From assembly GCA_002943765.1 (NCBI GenBank), contig PQWQ01000041.1, forward strand, positions 124,001-188,000: a DNA stretch of 64,000 nt. The letters are read 5' to 3'. The stretch's first letter is position 1. Each line of letters starts with the position of its first letter. This document shows, piece by piece, positions 16,001 through 30,416 of this stretch. The notes beneath the pieces are model-generated. The model saw nothing but the letters and a program-made list of their open reading frames with translations, was not told the origin of the DNA and searched no databases. The stretch comes from Psoroptes ovis (taxonomy: Eukaryota > Arthropoda > Arachnida > Sarcoptiformes > Psoroptidae). The position numbers were made by a program, and so were the translations under genes.

Positions 16001-17408
16001 AAATATTCAACGATACAATGAAACAAAAACGACGGACACCTGATTTAAATTATCTTTTTTTTCATATTTAGAAAAATTTGCTTCAAATTTAATTACACTT
16101 TGATCGTTGAAATGAAACAGAAATGATCATGATGATAATAATGAAGAGAAATGATGATGATGATGCTAAAATTGGCTCAAATTTAAAAATTTGAAGAAAT
16201 GAAAAAATTGTTCAAACATCAATTGACCAGAAAATTTTTCAAATATTAAAAATAATTTAAAATTATCCATTCCCATTCCCATTCAATACAAATATTCAAC
16301 TTTACCTTGATCACATATACTCAGTGATTATCAAAATTTATAATCTTTAAATGAAAGCAATCAACAAGTGTGTATTGAAATATACATTGAAAATATAATT
16401 TATATTTTTGAAAATATTTAATAATTTCTCACACATGTATCATTATTAATGTAAAATCAATGTATTTTCAGAAGAAAAATTGTTATTCGCAAATACACAA
16501 TCAATTGATGTTTGGCCATGGATTGAATTCAATATAAATTGATATATGCAGTCTGTGTGTATGCATGCGAATATATTCTCATTCAATCAATACATATTTT
16601 GAATGAATTGAAACAAACAAAAATTGATTGACCTCATTCTTAATTCTCTTCAATTATTATTATCATTATCATCATCATCAATATTATTATTATTGTTATT
16701 ATCGAAATTTGATTGATTTAAAAATGATTGAGAAAATTATTTTATTATTTTCTACATTTTTAGCAATGAAAAATACAGCAGTATTTTCAATTCAATTTGA
16801 ATCAAATTCAAAATTTCATGATGAAAAGAAATCAAAGAAATTTATATTTACATTGACAATATTCCAGAGAATCATGAATAATTACAATGTAAATCCAACG
16901 AATAAATAAATAAACAAACAAACAAATAAAAATATCAAATTTTTTCTCGAAAAAATGCTTTGGATCAAGGTTCAATTCAATGAATTTTGATTTGATTCAA
17001 AAAAAAGCAAAAAAAAAAATTGAAAAGAAAATCATATCCGTTTGACATATTATCAATGTTAAATTATGAGCTTCTATTCTTCATGCCTAAAATGATGATA
17101 ATAATAAATTTTCAAATTCATTTATAGACACATTGACATCGGATGTAATTGAATGAATGAATTTAAATAAATTTTTGATGGATTTAGACATTTGAAAAAA
17201 AACGGCAAATTTTTCTCCTACTTCCAATATTATTATTATATGATCAATACAAATATGACAAGCAAATCACTTGTCATATTTTTTTTTTATTTCTTTTTGT
17301 TTGTCAAATTTATATTTGGAATCATGAAAAATTTTGTGAATTCAAGTTTGAGTATTTTGGATAATATAAATGTATGCAAAAAATTTGAATTGAAAAAATG
17401 AGACCTAC
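7040..17408. other. Gene-poor AT-rich stretch
   Basis: I see no supportable gene. Open frames at 8.3, 9.0, 11.8, 14.0-14.9, 15.2 and 16.6 kb are low-complexity and lack any family signature. It holds simple repeats, for example TGA near 9583-9604, a 22-base poly-A at 12269-12290 and a TATAA-type repeat near 12642-12660. The palindromic GGCGCC at 12329-12334 is an isolated GC-rich spot. Confidence 0.55.
12269..12290. repeat. Poly-A tract (22 nt)
   Basis: An uninterrupted run of 22 A. Similar runs occur at 38667-38688 (T), 43855-43875, 50909-50934 and 58207-58229. No target-site duplication or retrosequence body was recognised beside this one. Confidence 0.9.
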
Positions 17409-17543
17409 CTTCATTAATTTATCACGTGAATACCAAACATCTTCTTCATCTTCATATGGATTATAATTGTCTGGATAGCCATGGCCATTGTTCATCATTA
17501 ATTCATCTCTTGAACGAGATAATATTCTACGGCGGCTAATCAT
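17409..17543 (-). CDS. First coding exon of an unidentified minus-strand gene (45 codons)
   Basis: An ATG at 17543 opens exactly 45 codons ending on a consensus donor AAG|GTAGGT at 17409/17408, phase 0. The peptide starts MISRRRILSRSRDELM and ends EDEEDVWYSRDKLMK. It is complex, charged and unlike the surrounding low-complexity frames, which is why I call it real. The remaining exons should lie to the left (below 17.4 kb or off the window), and none was found, so the following intron is long compared with the 55-90 bp introns of the right half. 5' noncoding exons could lie to the right. I do not recognise the protein; the acidic segment followed by VWYSRDKL looks like a conserved regulatory N-terminus. 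Confidence 0.55.
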
Positions 17544-20500
17544 TTCGATTATTTACAATCGAATTTACGAATTTCTGTTATGATGAAAATGAAATTAAAA
17601 ATCAAATATTAATTATAAAAATTTTTAAATTGAACTGAAAATTAATTTTTGAAATAAACTTTCTCTTTGAAATTGAAAATTTTTCAAAAATAAAATTTCA
17701 AGCAAGTAATACCATTGACTTTTAATGGAAAAAAATTAACTAAAATCAATGACCTATAAATTGACACCGATAAATATATTTAATTAACAAGATTTATGCA
17801 TTAATTCATTTCCATTTTATTTCAGTCATGATCAATGATGATGAGCATCATCCATTTGAGATTATTATTAATCAAACAGAAAAAATTGTCACAAAAATAT
17901 CCGGTCAAATTGAAAATAATTTCAAATAATAAAACTTGTTTTTCTCCCAAAAAAAAAAACTTTTCCATTGAAAATAAATAAAAATGGCCAGAAAATTTCA
18001 TTTCAAAGCACCGTAAACAAATTTATGAAAGTGAATCTTGAAAAGAGTATTTTGAAAATGAAAAAAAAAATGAAAAATGAAATGAAAAAAAAATGAAAGG
18101 TGAAAGGCGACCTAAACAGGTATTTTAATGCATTTGAAAACTGCGGGTGAAAACATAAATGAATATACAGCAGCAAAATTACATTGATAATTGTCTGTGA
18201 TACAATTGATACAACGATTTGTTTATGTTTCATTTTCATTTTCTAAAATTTTCAAAATTAAAAATTTTAAAAATGTCATTATGCACATCTCTGGCTATTA
18301 AATGACATTCCTTCTATAAATAAACAATGACACAAATCTGGCATTTCATTCATTCATTTTGTTTAAGTTTATTTGACCGTCTCAGATTTTTAAAGAGAAT
18401 AGAGTATCTTTTTCTTTACATTTCATTTTCTTAATATTTCATTGACGAAACACTGTTGTCACATACTGATCAAGCTTGCTGATTATGCTTACATAACCAG
18501 ATTTTCATTTGTTTTGGGTTATGATTTGGGATTTTGTTTATTAGGTATTTTCTTCTCCCGAAAATATCTCAACACCGAAAATGTCATACATGATTTAAAC
18601 TTAAATCACACAAAACTTGCGTAATTTGTTTTTTTTACTTTAATTCGGCTGAAAATTTACACAGACACATTAGGTACATTAAACTCATATTAATACATAC
18701 ACTCATGCACACACACCTGTTGCAAATGTATATTTTAATGAAAATTATCATCATCATCATTATTTTAATCAGTTTTCAATCATAATTTTTTTTTTGAAAA
18801 AAATGTATCCAAAAATGTCTAAAAAGGTTTTTCATTTTGTTTGAAAACAAATTAAAAATATGTTTTTACAAGTTGTCAATCATTTTATGTCTGTTTTTCA
18901 TAAACAAACAAACATTATATTCAATGAATCACCGGAGAAAAGTGAAGACTGATTGTCGTAGACTGACTAATTCGAAAAAAATATGATTTTTTTCCATTTG
19001 TCTGCAGTAAAATTGATCAACTAAATGTTAATCACATATGTACGTGCGTGTGTAGTTGCATACGAGAACGTACATCCATTTAAAGTTTAAACCTTTAAAA
19101 ATTAATCATAATAATTTTTGATTGATCAATTGTTCATCAAAGCCAAAAGAGTTGAGATATGATCGAGTAAACGTATGTTCAATGATTCATTTTCATTCAT
19201 TCATTTTATATGAATTTTCTCACATCTTCGTAGATCATATTTGACATATTTTTTTCTCGGGAAAATAATAATTGAAAATTTTATCAACAAAGAATCTCAA
19301 AAAGGTATCATCATCATCATCATCATAATCATCATTACTGTTATCATTATTATTCATATAATAATAATAATGATGATAATGTATATTATCATCATTTGAG
19401 AATATGCATAGAACAGTATTAATGAAGATAATGGAAATGGAAATTGAAATGAAGACGGAAAAAATGGAGGAAAAGTGAATTGACAATTGAATTTGTGTGT
19501 GTTTGTCAGCGTATGTTCTATGTTCACAAATTTTTATTTTTCATGGAAAAAAAATTTGGAGCAAAATATCTTTTTGGTAGAAAATTGTTCGATGTTTGAA
19601 TATAATTGAAAGTTTTTCATTTCTGTTTCTGTTTGTCACCGAATCTATTTATTATTTTGACAAGAAGGAAATTTTTACGATAATATATTGATACTTGTAT
19701 GAATAATAATAATGATAATAATAATTGAACGATTGTCAAAAATGGCTACAGCAAAACAAATGAATTGAATGAATCGTATAAGGTGATAATAAGATTTTTC
19801 CTCCGTTTATCAATAATTTTATGATTTGTTATGTTGTTTGTTGAGCTGTTTATTGTGTAATTATTATCATTATTATTATTATTATCAGCTTTTTGTTGTT
19901 TTTTTTTGTTGTTCCACAATGAACAATGAATCAAAGAAACATTTGATTGAATTTATTACAATTTCAGTGCAAATAAATGAATAAAGATCAAAGAGACAAA
20001 CGTGTGTCTGAGTGAGAGAGAATAATATGAAAAAAATGTGAATTCGTAATTCGTTAAAGTTGAAGTGGTAAAATGGGAAAAAAATTCAAATTCATTCAAA
20101 TTGATGCAATTTTCGAAATCAAATTGCATTTCTATAAATGCAAAGAATTGTTTAATTTTTGAACATTTCACTTTAATTTTATTTGAAAAAATTGTAAAAT
20201 TACAAATTTTCAAATCGAATGTGACAAAATAACAAATTTTCTTTGTTTTTTTTAATTATTTTGAGACATTTGAATATGATTATCGGATGATAATTGCAAA
20301 CTTATGTAAAATTTTCTCTTGTTTATTGTTCGATAATTTGATTGAATATTCAATGAAATAATTGGATCAATTTTGTAAAATAATAATTATAGCTAGTTCA
20401 TTAGTTAGTTAGCAATAGTAACTGTCATTCTTTCATTTGCGATTTGCTTTTTTTGGGTCAAAATTTACAACAACAACGAAATAAATTGTTAAAAAAGACA

Positions 20501-20617
20501 AAGCAAAGCAATGAATTCAGAAGAAAATGAACAAATGAATGAATGAAACTGAAGCGAAATTCATTTCACCTGTTTTTTACAAATGTTTTATCAATAATAA
20601 TAACAGTAATGGTAATA

Positions 20618-20648
<31 letters not shown>

Positions 20649-20929
20649 TAATAACAAAACAACAACAATATTATCATTAAAAATAATCAACAACAACAAC
20701 AACAGTAACAATTGATGTTGTTATCATTATATATTATGGATTTGATTTTCAATTTTTCTTCTTGTTTAAAACAATTGTTATTGAAGTATATGTGTATGCG
20801 TTCAATGAATGTTTGTATGTGTGCAAGTGTGTGTTCAACAACAATGGTAAATAATGGCAATAATTATTTCATTTTCAAGTTTGATGAAAGTGTGTGTTGT
20901 AAAATTTCAAACTTCAAACAAATAAGAGC
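17544..20929. other. Gene-poor AT-rich stretch
   Basis: No gene is supportable. Frames in this stretch are Asn/Asp/Ile-rich translations of ATT and TGA repeats. An AAT/GAT microsatellite lies near 20596-20655, followed by CAA repeats to about 20705. Confidence 0.55.
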
Positions 20930-21100
20930 AAAACGTGCCCTAGTAGAAGCTCAGCCGACGTAGTGGTAAAGGTTTAATGTAAGGCCCAAGGGGTCATGGT
21001 GTGAAGAGCACGTTTTTCCAGGGTTGAGCACATGGCACGATTTGAGCTGACATTGTGATTCTAGTGTTCGTGCAAGCTACATGTCAGCAAGTTTATTTTA
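20930..21100 (+). ncRNA. GC-richer tRNA-like or SINE-like element with terminal hairpin
   Basis: About 170 bp stand out by much higher GC than the flanks and by lacking simple repeats. GACGTAGTGGTAAAGG near 20957-20972 resembles a tRNA-type internal A box (TRGYNNARNGG). A weaker B-box-like GGGTTGAGCAC lies near 21021-21031. The 3' part forms a long hairpin: GCTGACAT (21046-21053) pairs perfectly with ATGTCAGC (21081-21088). An A/T-rich tail follows. This fits a tRNA-derived SINE or another small pol III RNA. No second copy was found in the window, so the class is unproven. Confidence 0.4.
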
Positions 21101-24100
21101 ATAAAAATAATTTAGTACAGAATTAAGAGATTTGATTTTTACATTTTTATAGTAGTAGAGAAAAAACAATTGTAAGATTTAAATGTTTCTTTAAAATCAA
21201 TTTTGTAAATAATTTTAATATAATTTTCCTTAGAAATAATAAAATTTTTAATTTGTGATCCAGTAATTTCGCAACAAGTGTGCATGAATTGAAATACATG
21301 GATATTTGTCTATGCCTGTGTGTGTGTATGAGAAATTTATTTCATTTTGAAAATTTTATAATCAATTTCTCTTTGTTAAAACAACACAAACTAAAATATA
21401 GCATGATAAACACGTGTTATATATTTGATTATCATTATTATTATTATTATTTATCATTTGATATCATTTATATCAATTGATAATAACTATTCTTTTTTTT
21501 GATGATGAAAACGTGTGTATGTGAATTTCTATTATGATTTCAATTTTCAACGACGATTATTGCTTACACAACAATACATCACACATGAATGAACAATGTT
21601 GTTGTTCGAGTTGGACATCTCGAACGTTGGACACCGAGCTACAACAATAAGCGATTCATTCATCTCAAAGCAAAAACCACACATAAACACAAGATGATCA
21701 CAATCATTCACTCGTTCATACATTCATTGATTCATTCAATCATGATTGTGTGTGGTATGCGTGTGCGGTTTGCATGTGTGTTTGTGTGCGTAAATTCATG
21801 TCCATTCCAAGGATTATCTTTAGAATTGAGAAGAAAAAGTTTTAAGTTTTGAAAAAATCGTGTATTAATTCATGTTCCATGTTTTTATTTTCTTTAAAAT
21901 TAAAAAATTCAATGATATTTGTTGTTGATTCAAAAAAAAAAAAAAAAATCAAAGAAATAATAGAAAAAACCATGGAAATTTTTTTTCTCGAAAAAATAAT
22001 AATCAATCAATCAATCAATACATAATGATGAAGAACGGATAAACAAAGGTAAAAATAAATATCGTGTATTTTAGACAAAAATAGACACTGAATAAGTGTG
22101 TGGTATTCATTTTGGATTTCATTGAAATTTTAAATTTTGAAAATTTTTCAAATTTAAAAACACCAAAAAAACATTCAAAAAACTGAAAGCATTCCGAACA
22201 ACCGAACAAACCCAACAAATTCAAACTAAATTCATCTTCATCATCGTCATTCAAACACATCATTCGTCGAAAATAACCACAATATGAATTCATTCAAAAT
22301 TCATTTGAAAATTGATATTGTATTTGATAATGATGATCCAACTTTAGATAAACAAAGATGTTTCTTTGATTTTTTCAAAAAGTATGAATTTATCAAAAGT
22401 AAATCCATATAAAAATTGACATGAACCGAAATAAAATGATAACAATGATAATGATGATGATGATCAAACAATCATCAAACACATATTTTTACATTTTTTT
22501 TTTCGCCACAAAATATGAATGCTCATAACTTTGACCCATATTTCTTCATTCATCATCTTGCAGGTATTCATAACTTGCGAGCATTCAATAGGTTGAATCA
22601 TCATCATCAATTTTTTTCGATCGGTTGAGTCTGTGGTGGCTGATCATTGAAAAATGAAAAAATGGAAAAAAAATGAAAATTGACCAACAGCCGACCGTTG
22701 CTGCTTTTGCTTTTCATTTCGGCTAAATTGTTTTTTTCGGTCAAAAAATATGAAATCCATGATATTTCAATCAAAATATTAATGAATATTGTTATTATTT
22801 TCTGGAAAAAAATGGTCACAAATGGCCAAAATTATTGTCCATCTTCAAAGGACAAAGGAAAAAAACCTTTAAATAACTTTAAATGATAACCTTTTCTTTT
22901 CTTTTGTCAATGAAATGTGATGCTATGTGAAATATCAAGTTCAAGCATTTATATTGTTGTTGAATGGATATCAATTTATTATGTGAAAAAAACAAAAATT
23001 TTTGAACATTGAAACACACATTCATTTCATTACAATTGAAATTATAATGAAATATGAAATAATAATAATAATAATGTATAACTGGTTCAAATGGCCGAAA
23101 AACGAAGAAGAAATGAAAAACAATAATGATGGGAAAATGAATGAATGACCATAAATGATGATGATCTGATGATCATGATAATAAATGATAATGATAATAA
23201 CAATAATGAACACTTGTATGTGTATGTATGTGCGCTCAAATGATAACTGAAGCAGCATCAACAGCAGTAGTAATGGTCCGAATGATCATTAAACATTTAA
23301 TTTTAATTCAATTGTACACATTTAAAAGTTAAATACAGATATATCCGTTATGTTTTTCAGCGGAAAATGAAATGAAATCAAATTGAATGAGTTAAATGAG
23401 TGAAATTTGCTCATGATTACGCAATTAATTTCAACGATATGAGCATCAAATGATGCTCAAGTGAGGAAAATGTGAAATAACAGTGAAATAACATTTCATT
23501 TTTCTTAATATCATCTGAATAGATGCTACGGCATCATGTATATCTGCTTAGGTAATATTTGTTTGAAAATAATGATAATTTTCAACCATTTTTTACATTA
23601 ATGAATGAATGAATGAATAATTGGTCAAATTCACACGCATCTACGCACAACTACACTTGCACATCGACACAAAACACATCAACATTACGAGATATAATAA
23701 TAATAATATTCAAAACAATTCATCGGAATTGAATAATATGAAATGAAATAGTGAAACACTATCATTATTATTAATGAATATTATTGTTCATATTGAACAA
23801 TCATGTCATTGAAATGAATTACGAAATGATTATTATTATTATTATTACTTTTTTGTTTTAGTTTTGCTTTTTGCTTTGCTTTTTTTTTCTTGTAAATTAA
23901 AGATGCTAATAAGGCCAGTTACAAGTTGTTGTTGTTTTTGTTGTTGTTCATAAATGTGAATGTGAATGAATGAATGTCCAGTTTTCCACCATTTCATTCG
24001 ATGAAAATCAACGATTCACAAATGAATGAACCATTCATTCACAAAACAAAAACAATGATCATTTGGACAAAGTTTAAATTCTCTCTCTCTCGTTTTTCTC

Positions 24101-27100
24101 CGTAGATTGTGTTCGTATTGTGCTTAATTGTATAAATGTAAAAATTTCAATTAATAAATTTAATTAATGAAAAAATTTCATTAGAAATCATTATTATTGT
24201 TTATTATTGAATAATTGATTCATTTGACAAGCAAGCAAATTTCAAATTTAATTTTTCTTCAAATGAATCAATTCAGGAAATGTAATTTCAATTCATTCAT
24301 TTCTTTATTCATTAATTTATTTCATTCTGAAACCATTATATGCTTATTTTCCCAAAAATTTCAATCAAAATTGCAAAATATAAATCAATCAATCATTATC
24401 ATTAGATATGATCAACGTAATTGACATAATGTAATTATTTAAGAAAAAAGAAAGAAGAAATTGAATCAAATTGATTCATTGATTTCTTATTTTTTCAATC
24501 TTGAATCAATCGATATCGAATCAATTTTCATCGAACCTCAAAGTATTGAGCCTGAAATGTTTCGATAATCACCTGGCGAAATAAAAAAGAAAAAAGGTTA
24601 AGTACCTGTCAATTGATTGTTAGCGTTTTCAAAAATATTTTACCAATTTTTTCTTCATTTTTCTAAAAATAAATCGGAAAATAATAATTTCAATTTTTTT
24701 TTTGTTCTGGTAAATTTGATATTTCTCCACACAAACACATGTAGTAGACATACACACACAGACACATTTACAAGTGTTTTTCACCATGTTTCACTTGATA
24801 CATGGTGAAAAATATCAAGTATTTTTGATTATTTACAAAAGTCTAAATATTTACTTTGATTTTTGAATGATATTTGTATTTTTCCTTATTCAAACGAACA
24901 TGTTTACAAAAACGTTCAAATGTGCCAATGCATATAATGCATAGAATATCAATTTTTATATTAATTTCAAGTGATTTTCATTTTCAGTTTGTTTCGAAAT
25001 TATTTGATTTGCCACCTTTTCATTTGTTTCAAAATTCAAGTGACAATTTTCGCTTGTTTGCTTGTGACTAGGTTTGTTTATTGCATTTGTTTCAAATAAA
25101 ATGTATTTGTCTTCAATTCGAGAAACGAAAAACAAATGCATCGAAAAGTGAATACGATTTGATTTGTTTATTACATTTGCTGCTGATGCTACTGCTGTTG
25201 ATGCTGCTGATTTATGATGGAATCAAATGTATAAAAACATCATTCTATCATTGATATCTATATGACATAAATCAATCATTGATGCACGTTTTTAGTTTTT
25301 TTAGTTTTATTTCATTTTTGGATTGTCGTTTCAACATTTAAGGGAAAAATATAAATTAAAATTTTTAATTGAAATTTTCATTTTCTCATCACATGAAGAG
25401 ATGTATTGATGAAACACATACCTTTGATTGTATTAATTCAATTATTTTGTTTATCAACAAACACACACAAGCACACAAAAACGTTTTAAACAAGCGGAAA
25501 TTTTTTTATTCAATCAAATGGAATTAAATAAAACTCAAATGATGCGCAAGGTATAATCTCTTATTTTTAAATCAAATAAACTTGAATAATCAACATGCAC
25601 AGATATTAATTGACACACATTGATCATATTTCCGTTTGTTTTTGTTTGTTTGTGGTCGACTCTTGTGGTATATGATTAAGATGTTGTTGATTCAGATGTT
25701 GATGATGATGATGATCGTTGATTATTGAATCATTTTTTTTCACAAAGTTTAAATCGTTTGCTGATGATTAATTCAGACAAACAAACTGAGAAAAAGTGAT
25801 TTTTATTATCGCAGATATTTGATATTTAATTTGTAAACTAATTATGAATTTCTAATTTGAAAAAATAGGTGAATAATAAAGGTAATAATACGTAACAGGC
25901 AGTTGAAAAATGGCGAAAAAAAATTTAAATGTAAATATCATTAAGTTATTTTGATATGTTTTGAAGAAACAATTTTATCAGTTTTCAGTCGATTGAAGCA
26001 TTAAATTTTTTGTATTGGAAATTCATTTTTTGTCTGGAAAAAACACTTTTGGTGTCGTGTCATCTGATACATTCATCAATGATGATTGAATGAAATGATA
26101 TGATCAAACATTGGTCGATTGAGGTGTATAATATTGCTGATAGACACCAAATTAAATCATCAAACTTACAAATGTCAATCACACACACTAACACACAATG
26201 GTTGATTGATTTTTATGCCACTGATCATTTGAACTGTTGTTGATTAGATCTGATCATCATCATTGTTCGTGGTGATGAAAAATGGCAATCATAACCCTTT
26301 GACATGTGGAAACATGTACGTATATTTTCATTTATTAATAATGATAATTAGCTTTGGAACAAAAAAATTTCAAATTTCTCTTCTCGCTGAGTAAAAATTT
26401 ATTAAATTAATACAAAACTAAATGATGGTTAACAGAAAATAATAATTTTGAATTTTATATTATTAATAATGATGATAATAATAATAATGATATGATTTAA
26501 TGGTGGCAGACAGTGTTGGATCTGATGATGATGTTGTTTCTGTTGTTATCATAAAGATTATTATTATGATGTAAAGTAAAATGAAGATTTCATTTGAACT
26601 TTTTCCTTTCGCTTGAAATGAATTTTTTCATCAACATTTTCATGTTGTTTTAATTGCAAAATAACACAAACACGCAGATACAAACACATGAAAATGAATT
26701 TAATATAAATGAATGAAGATGGTCAATTTTGTATTTGCATGGCTTTTTCACTTGTAATCTGCTGGACGATAATTTATTATTCAAGTATTATCAATAGTTT
26801 TTCTCGCATATTTTGTTCATGTTTTGTTAATGTTCACCAATCTATCGATCGATCGATTGTTATAAATCGTTTGGTGAAGATGAATGAATGAATCTAAAAA
26901 TAAAATCTTTGTACAATGGAATTAATGATTGAAAATTGAAAATCGAAATCAAACTTGTCGAATTTGATTTCGATCAAATTTTTTTTAGAAGTCAATAAAA
27001 TAATAAAATAGGAATAAAATAGATATATTTTCAGTTGGAATTAATGATTACTAATTGATTTTAGATTTTCTCGATCAAATATTGATCGAATTTCTTTCTT

Positions 27101-30100
27101 TCTTTTGATTTCGTTAATTTCGCATTAAAAATTGATTGTATTATTGTTGTTTATTATGGTTGTTGTTGTTGTTTAACTCTCAATCGATCAAAACCAAAAA
27201 AAGACCAAAAATAAATAATCATCATCATTAGAGCAACAATAATAATAATAATTGAACAATTGATGATAATTTGAATGGTCAGTGGTTTCTGATGATGATG
27301 ATAAAATTAAACCAACCAACCAAGAAATAAGTAAATAAATTCACCCAAAAAACAACAAATTTTTAATTCACCATTATGTGGAATGAAGCACAAGAAAATA
27401 AAATAAAGCCAAGTTAAAATAAAACACACACATACACATCGACACAATCCATCACAAATGAGGATGAAAAATTCCAAAATAACAAAGTGGATCGTTTCAT
27501 AGTTGTTTCGAAGAAGACAAACAAACATCAAGAAAAAAAGAGAACATTTGGGAGAAAAAAGAATGAAAGAAAGAAAATATTTTTTTTTAAAAAAGCTTAC
27601 AAGAGAAATAATGATTCCGCCGCCACAAATAATCTTAATACAAATAATGTATAAAGATTATCATCCATAAATGATAATAATGTAAAAAAGAGAACAAACA
27701 AAATGGAAAATGAAAACAACAAAAACAACAAGAAATTGGAACTTTTAATTCCTCTTGAATGGCGCCAAATAAAAATTCAAAAAAGAGAATTTTTTATGTT
27801 TACTCTTTTGGCGCGCGGCTATTGCTACAGCAGAAGCTACATGGGTGCATATAGTTGATTTCAATTTTAAATTTTCAAAAAATAAATAAATTAACAATGG
27901 TTTCCATTTTTCGGCTATCTTTCAATGGATTAATGGTAAATCCTTTCAATTTTTTTGGGAAAAACTTCAAAGAAATGAAACATTTTTTCAAGTAATTTCA
28001 ATCTGAGCAAGAAATGAAATATTCCATGAGAAATGATACATTGATTTCTTTTCATGTCATTCATAAATTGAATGGAAAAACATCGTCGTTCATACATGAA
28101 TCACAATGTAGATCAATTTTCACATTCATTTTTATATATGTGATTGCTTTTTTTTCTTTTCATCATCATCATCATCATCAATAGTTCAATAGTGCAAACG
28201 ATATTTTAACAATTCGGTTTAAAAGGTGTTCACCCATTTTCAATTCAATTTTTCTTTCATTAACCAATTCAAAAAAAATAATGTCTGATTTTTTATCATT
28301 TTGTTGACCATTTAAAATTGACGAAATCATCATATCAAATGATCATCATCAACTTTATCGAACAAAGAAACGATTCAACGATTGACCACTGTGAATAGAT
28401 TTTGAATATCTAAATGATAAAAATATACATTTGATTTTGTTTTTTTTTTCGATGCTAAATTGATGATGATGATGATGATGCATTAACTTGTTCATTCATG
28501 CAATCAGTGCATATTAAATTGATAGTTTTCTTTTTCTTGATCATCTATGCCGGAGAGAGAGAGTTAACCGATAAACTTACCGAAATTAAAAAGAAACGAA
28601 GAACAACATTTGTTTTTAGAACAACTAACCATAAGTGAGATTTTGATTGAAACATGTTTTTTTTTGCCTTTGATTTCATTGATTGAATTTTTTTTTGAGC
28701 CTTTGAATCCCGTTTCTTTCGATTTATTATTGATTTCACCGAACTTATAAATATGTTCAGCTTATACCTTTCAGATTTCATTTGGTGGTAACGAAAACAT
28801 AACTCTGAGCAATCCATGTCAGTCATAAAACATGCACACAGAAATTGATTTTCTATTATTTTTTTCTCTTCAGAAAATTTTATTTTGATTTAACGCCGAT
28901 ATTCTCAGTAAAATTTTCTAATTTTAATTCAAGCACAAATTCGATTAGATCATCAAATAATGTTCAATAACGAAATCTTCAGATGAATGCTTTTAATTGA
29001 CCATTTTTGATTTGAAATTTCAAATTAATTGCTTCTTCTAAGCGCATATAGCACCAATCATATGGGAGATTGTGCATATATGTATATCTAGACATGATCA
29101 AAACATTTATTCAAGATAATTGATAATGTTTGATGATGATAATGATGTCTATTAATTTAATTAATTTCAATATTATCATCAAAATTGATTACGATATTGT
29201 TGTTATTGTTGTTGTAATAAGATTTCCAAAGATTCAATGAAATAATAAAACATGTGCACACACGGTTTAATTATTCACCATTATCAAACATTATTTTACA
29301 AGTAAACACCATGACCTGATTGGATAAGAATATTTGATTTTCATTTGAAAATTGATTATTTCCAAGTAAAATGCGCAATTTTTTTCTTCAGTAAATCCAT
29401 GTCACAAATTTTAAAATTAACAATTTTAGCAAATTTATCTAAAATTATATAAATATCCTCTTTCGATATCCCAAAAATAAGAAAAAAATCTGATTGGATA
29501 AGCGGGGAAACCATTCACCAACTCTGAAAAATCCATCTACAGATATCGATATCAATATTACCATTGGTCATTGTAATAATAATGAATTATTAATAATAAT
29601 GATATTAATGAAAAATGATTAAATACATTCAATGAATGAAATTAATCATCATCATAATAGATGGATTGCTTTCCTTAGATTTTCATTGAAAAAAATAGTG
29701 ATCAATTTTATTCATCAAAAAGTTTCACCTAAAGATAAATATCAAAATCAAAAAATACACGGAAGAACATGGACAAATTGAATTCAAATTGTGGATTGAA
29801 ATGAATGATCATTGATTTTTTCAATCAACTCAAAACAACAACAGCAACAGCAGCCCAAAATGGAGAAAAAAATCAATTCAAAAATCGATTATGATTGATC
29901 ATCATTCATTTATTGATTCATTCATTCATTCATACATACAAATATTTGATCGATTCATTCAAACGTCTGATACTATTCAATCTCATTTGCACATAATATC
30001 AATAAAAAAATATCATCATCATCAACAACATCATGGTCACCAGGTTATGCATATTTTTCGTTGATCATTAACCTCGAATTTATTTTATTTTTTGCGCAGC

Positions 30101-30416
30101 GAAATAGATAATGGTAATATTTCTTCATTGGCTCATTTTCACTTACATGTTCGGCATCATTCCATCAACATTTACAATGTCGTTACGAATTTGGACTGTC
30201 AAATTTTACTGTTTCCTGACAAAATTTATTCTTCAATCATAGTTAATGAGGAAATGTGAAAATTGATAAATTACAACGTAATTATGCATGTTATTTTTCT
30301 CAATTAATTTATTTTTTAACAATGAATTCATTCATTTTTATATAAAATTATTTTGATTATTATTATTTACATATTCAATAAACATACGCATAAAATTTAT
30401 TAAAATTCATTTTAAA
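21101..30416. other. Gene-poor AT-rich stretch
   Basis: No complete gene is visible. It contains a direct repeat GTTGGACA (twice within about 21608-21632), many ATT/TGA repeats, and a GC-richer spot at about 27761-27850 with E2F-like sites, listed separately. A possible minus-strand exon at 30147-30195 has a good donor (GTAAGTG) but no identifiable product. The end abuts the 3' side of the DENND1 gene, whose 3'UTR should extend into it. Confidence 0.5.
27761..27815. promoter_or_regulatory. GC island with paired E2F-like sites
   Basis: GGCGCCAAA (minus strand TTTGGCGCC) at 27761-27769 and TTTTGGCGCG at 27806-27815 match the E2F consensus TTTSGCGC. They sit in an otherwise very AT-rich region and are followed by a GC-richer stretch to about 27850. 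A third palindromic GGCGCC in similar context (GAATGGCGCCAA) is at 12329-12334. A promoter of an unrecognised transcript, perhaps 5' exons of the minus gene at 17.5 kb, is possible. Confidence 0.25.

Noticed and set aside
20596..20705. Regular short repeats resembling an array
   Set aside because: Simple AAT/GAT and CAA microsatellites without spacers; not a CRISPR array, and the genome is eukaryotic.
28545..28826. 93-codon minus-strand frame
   Set aside because: Lys/Ser-rich low-complexity with no family signature; a typical chance frame in AT-rich DNA.
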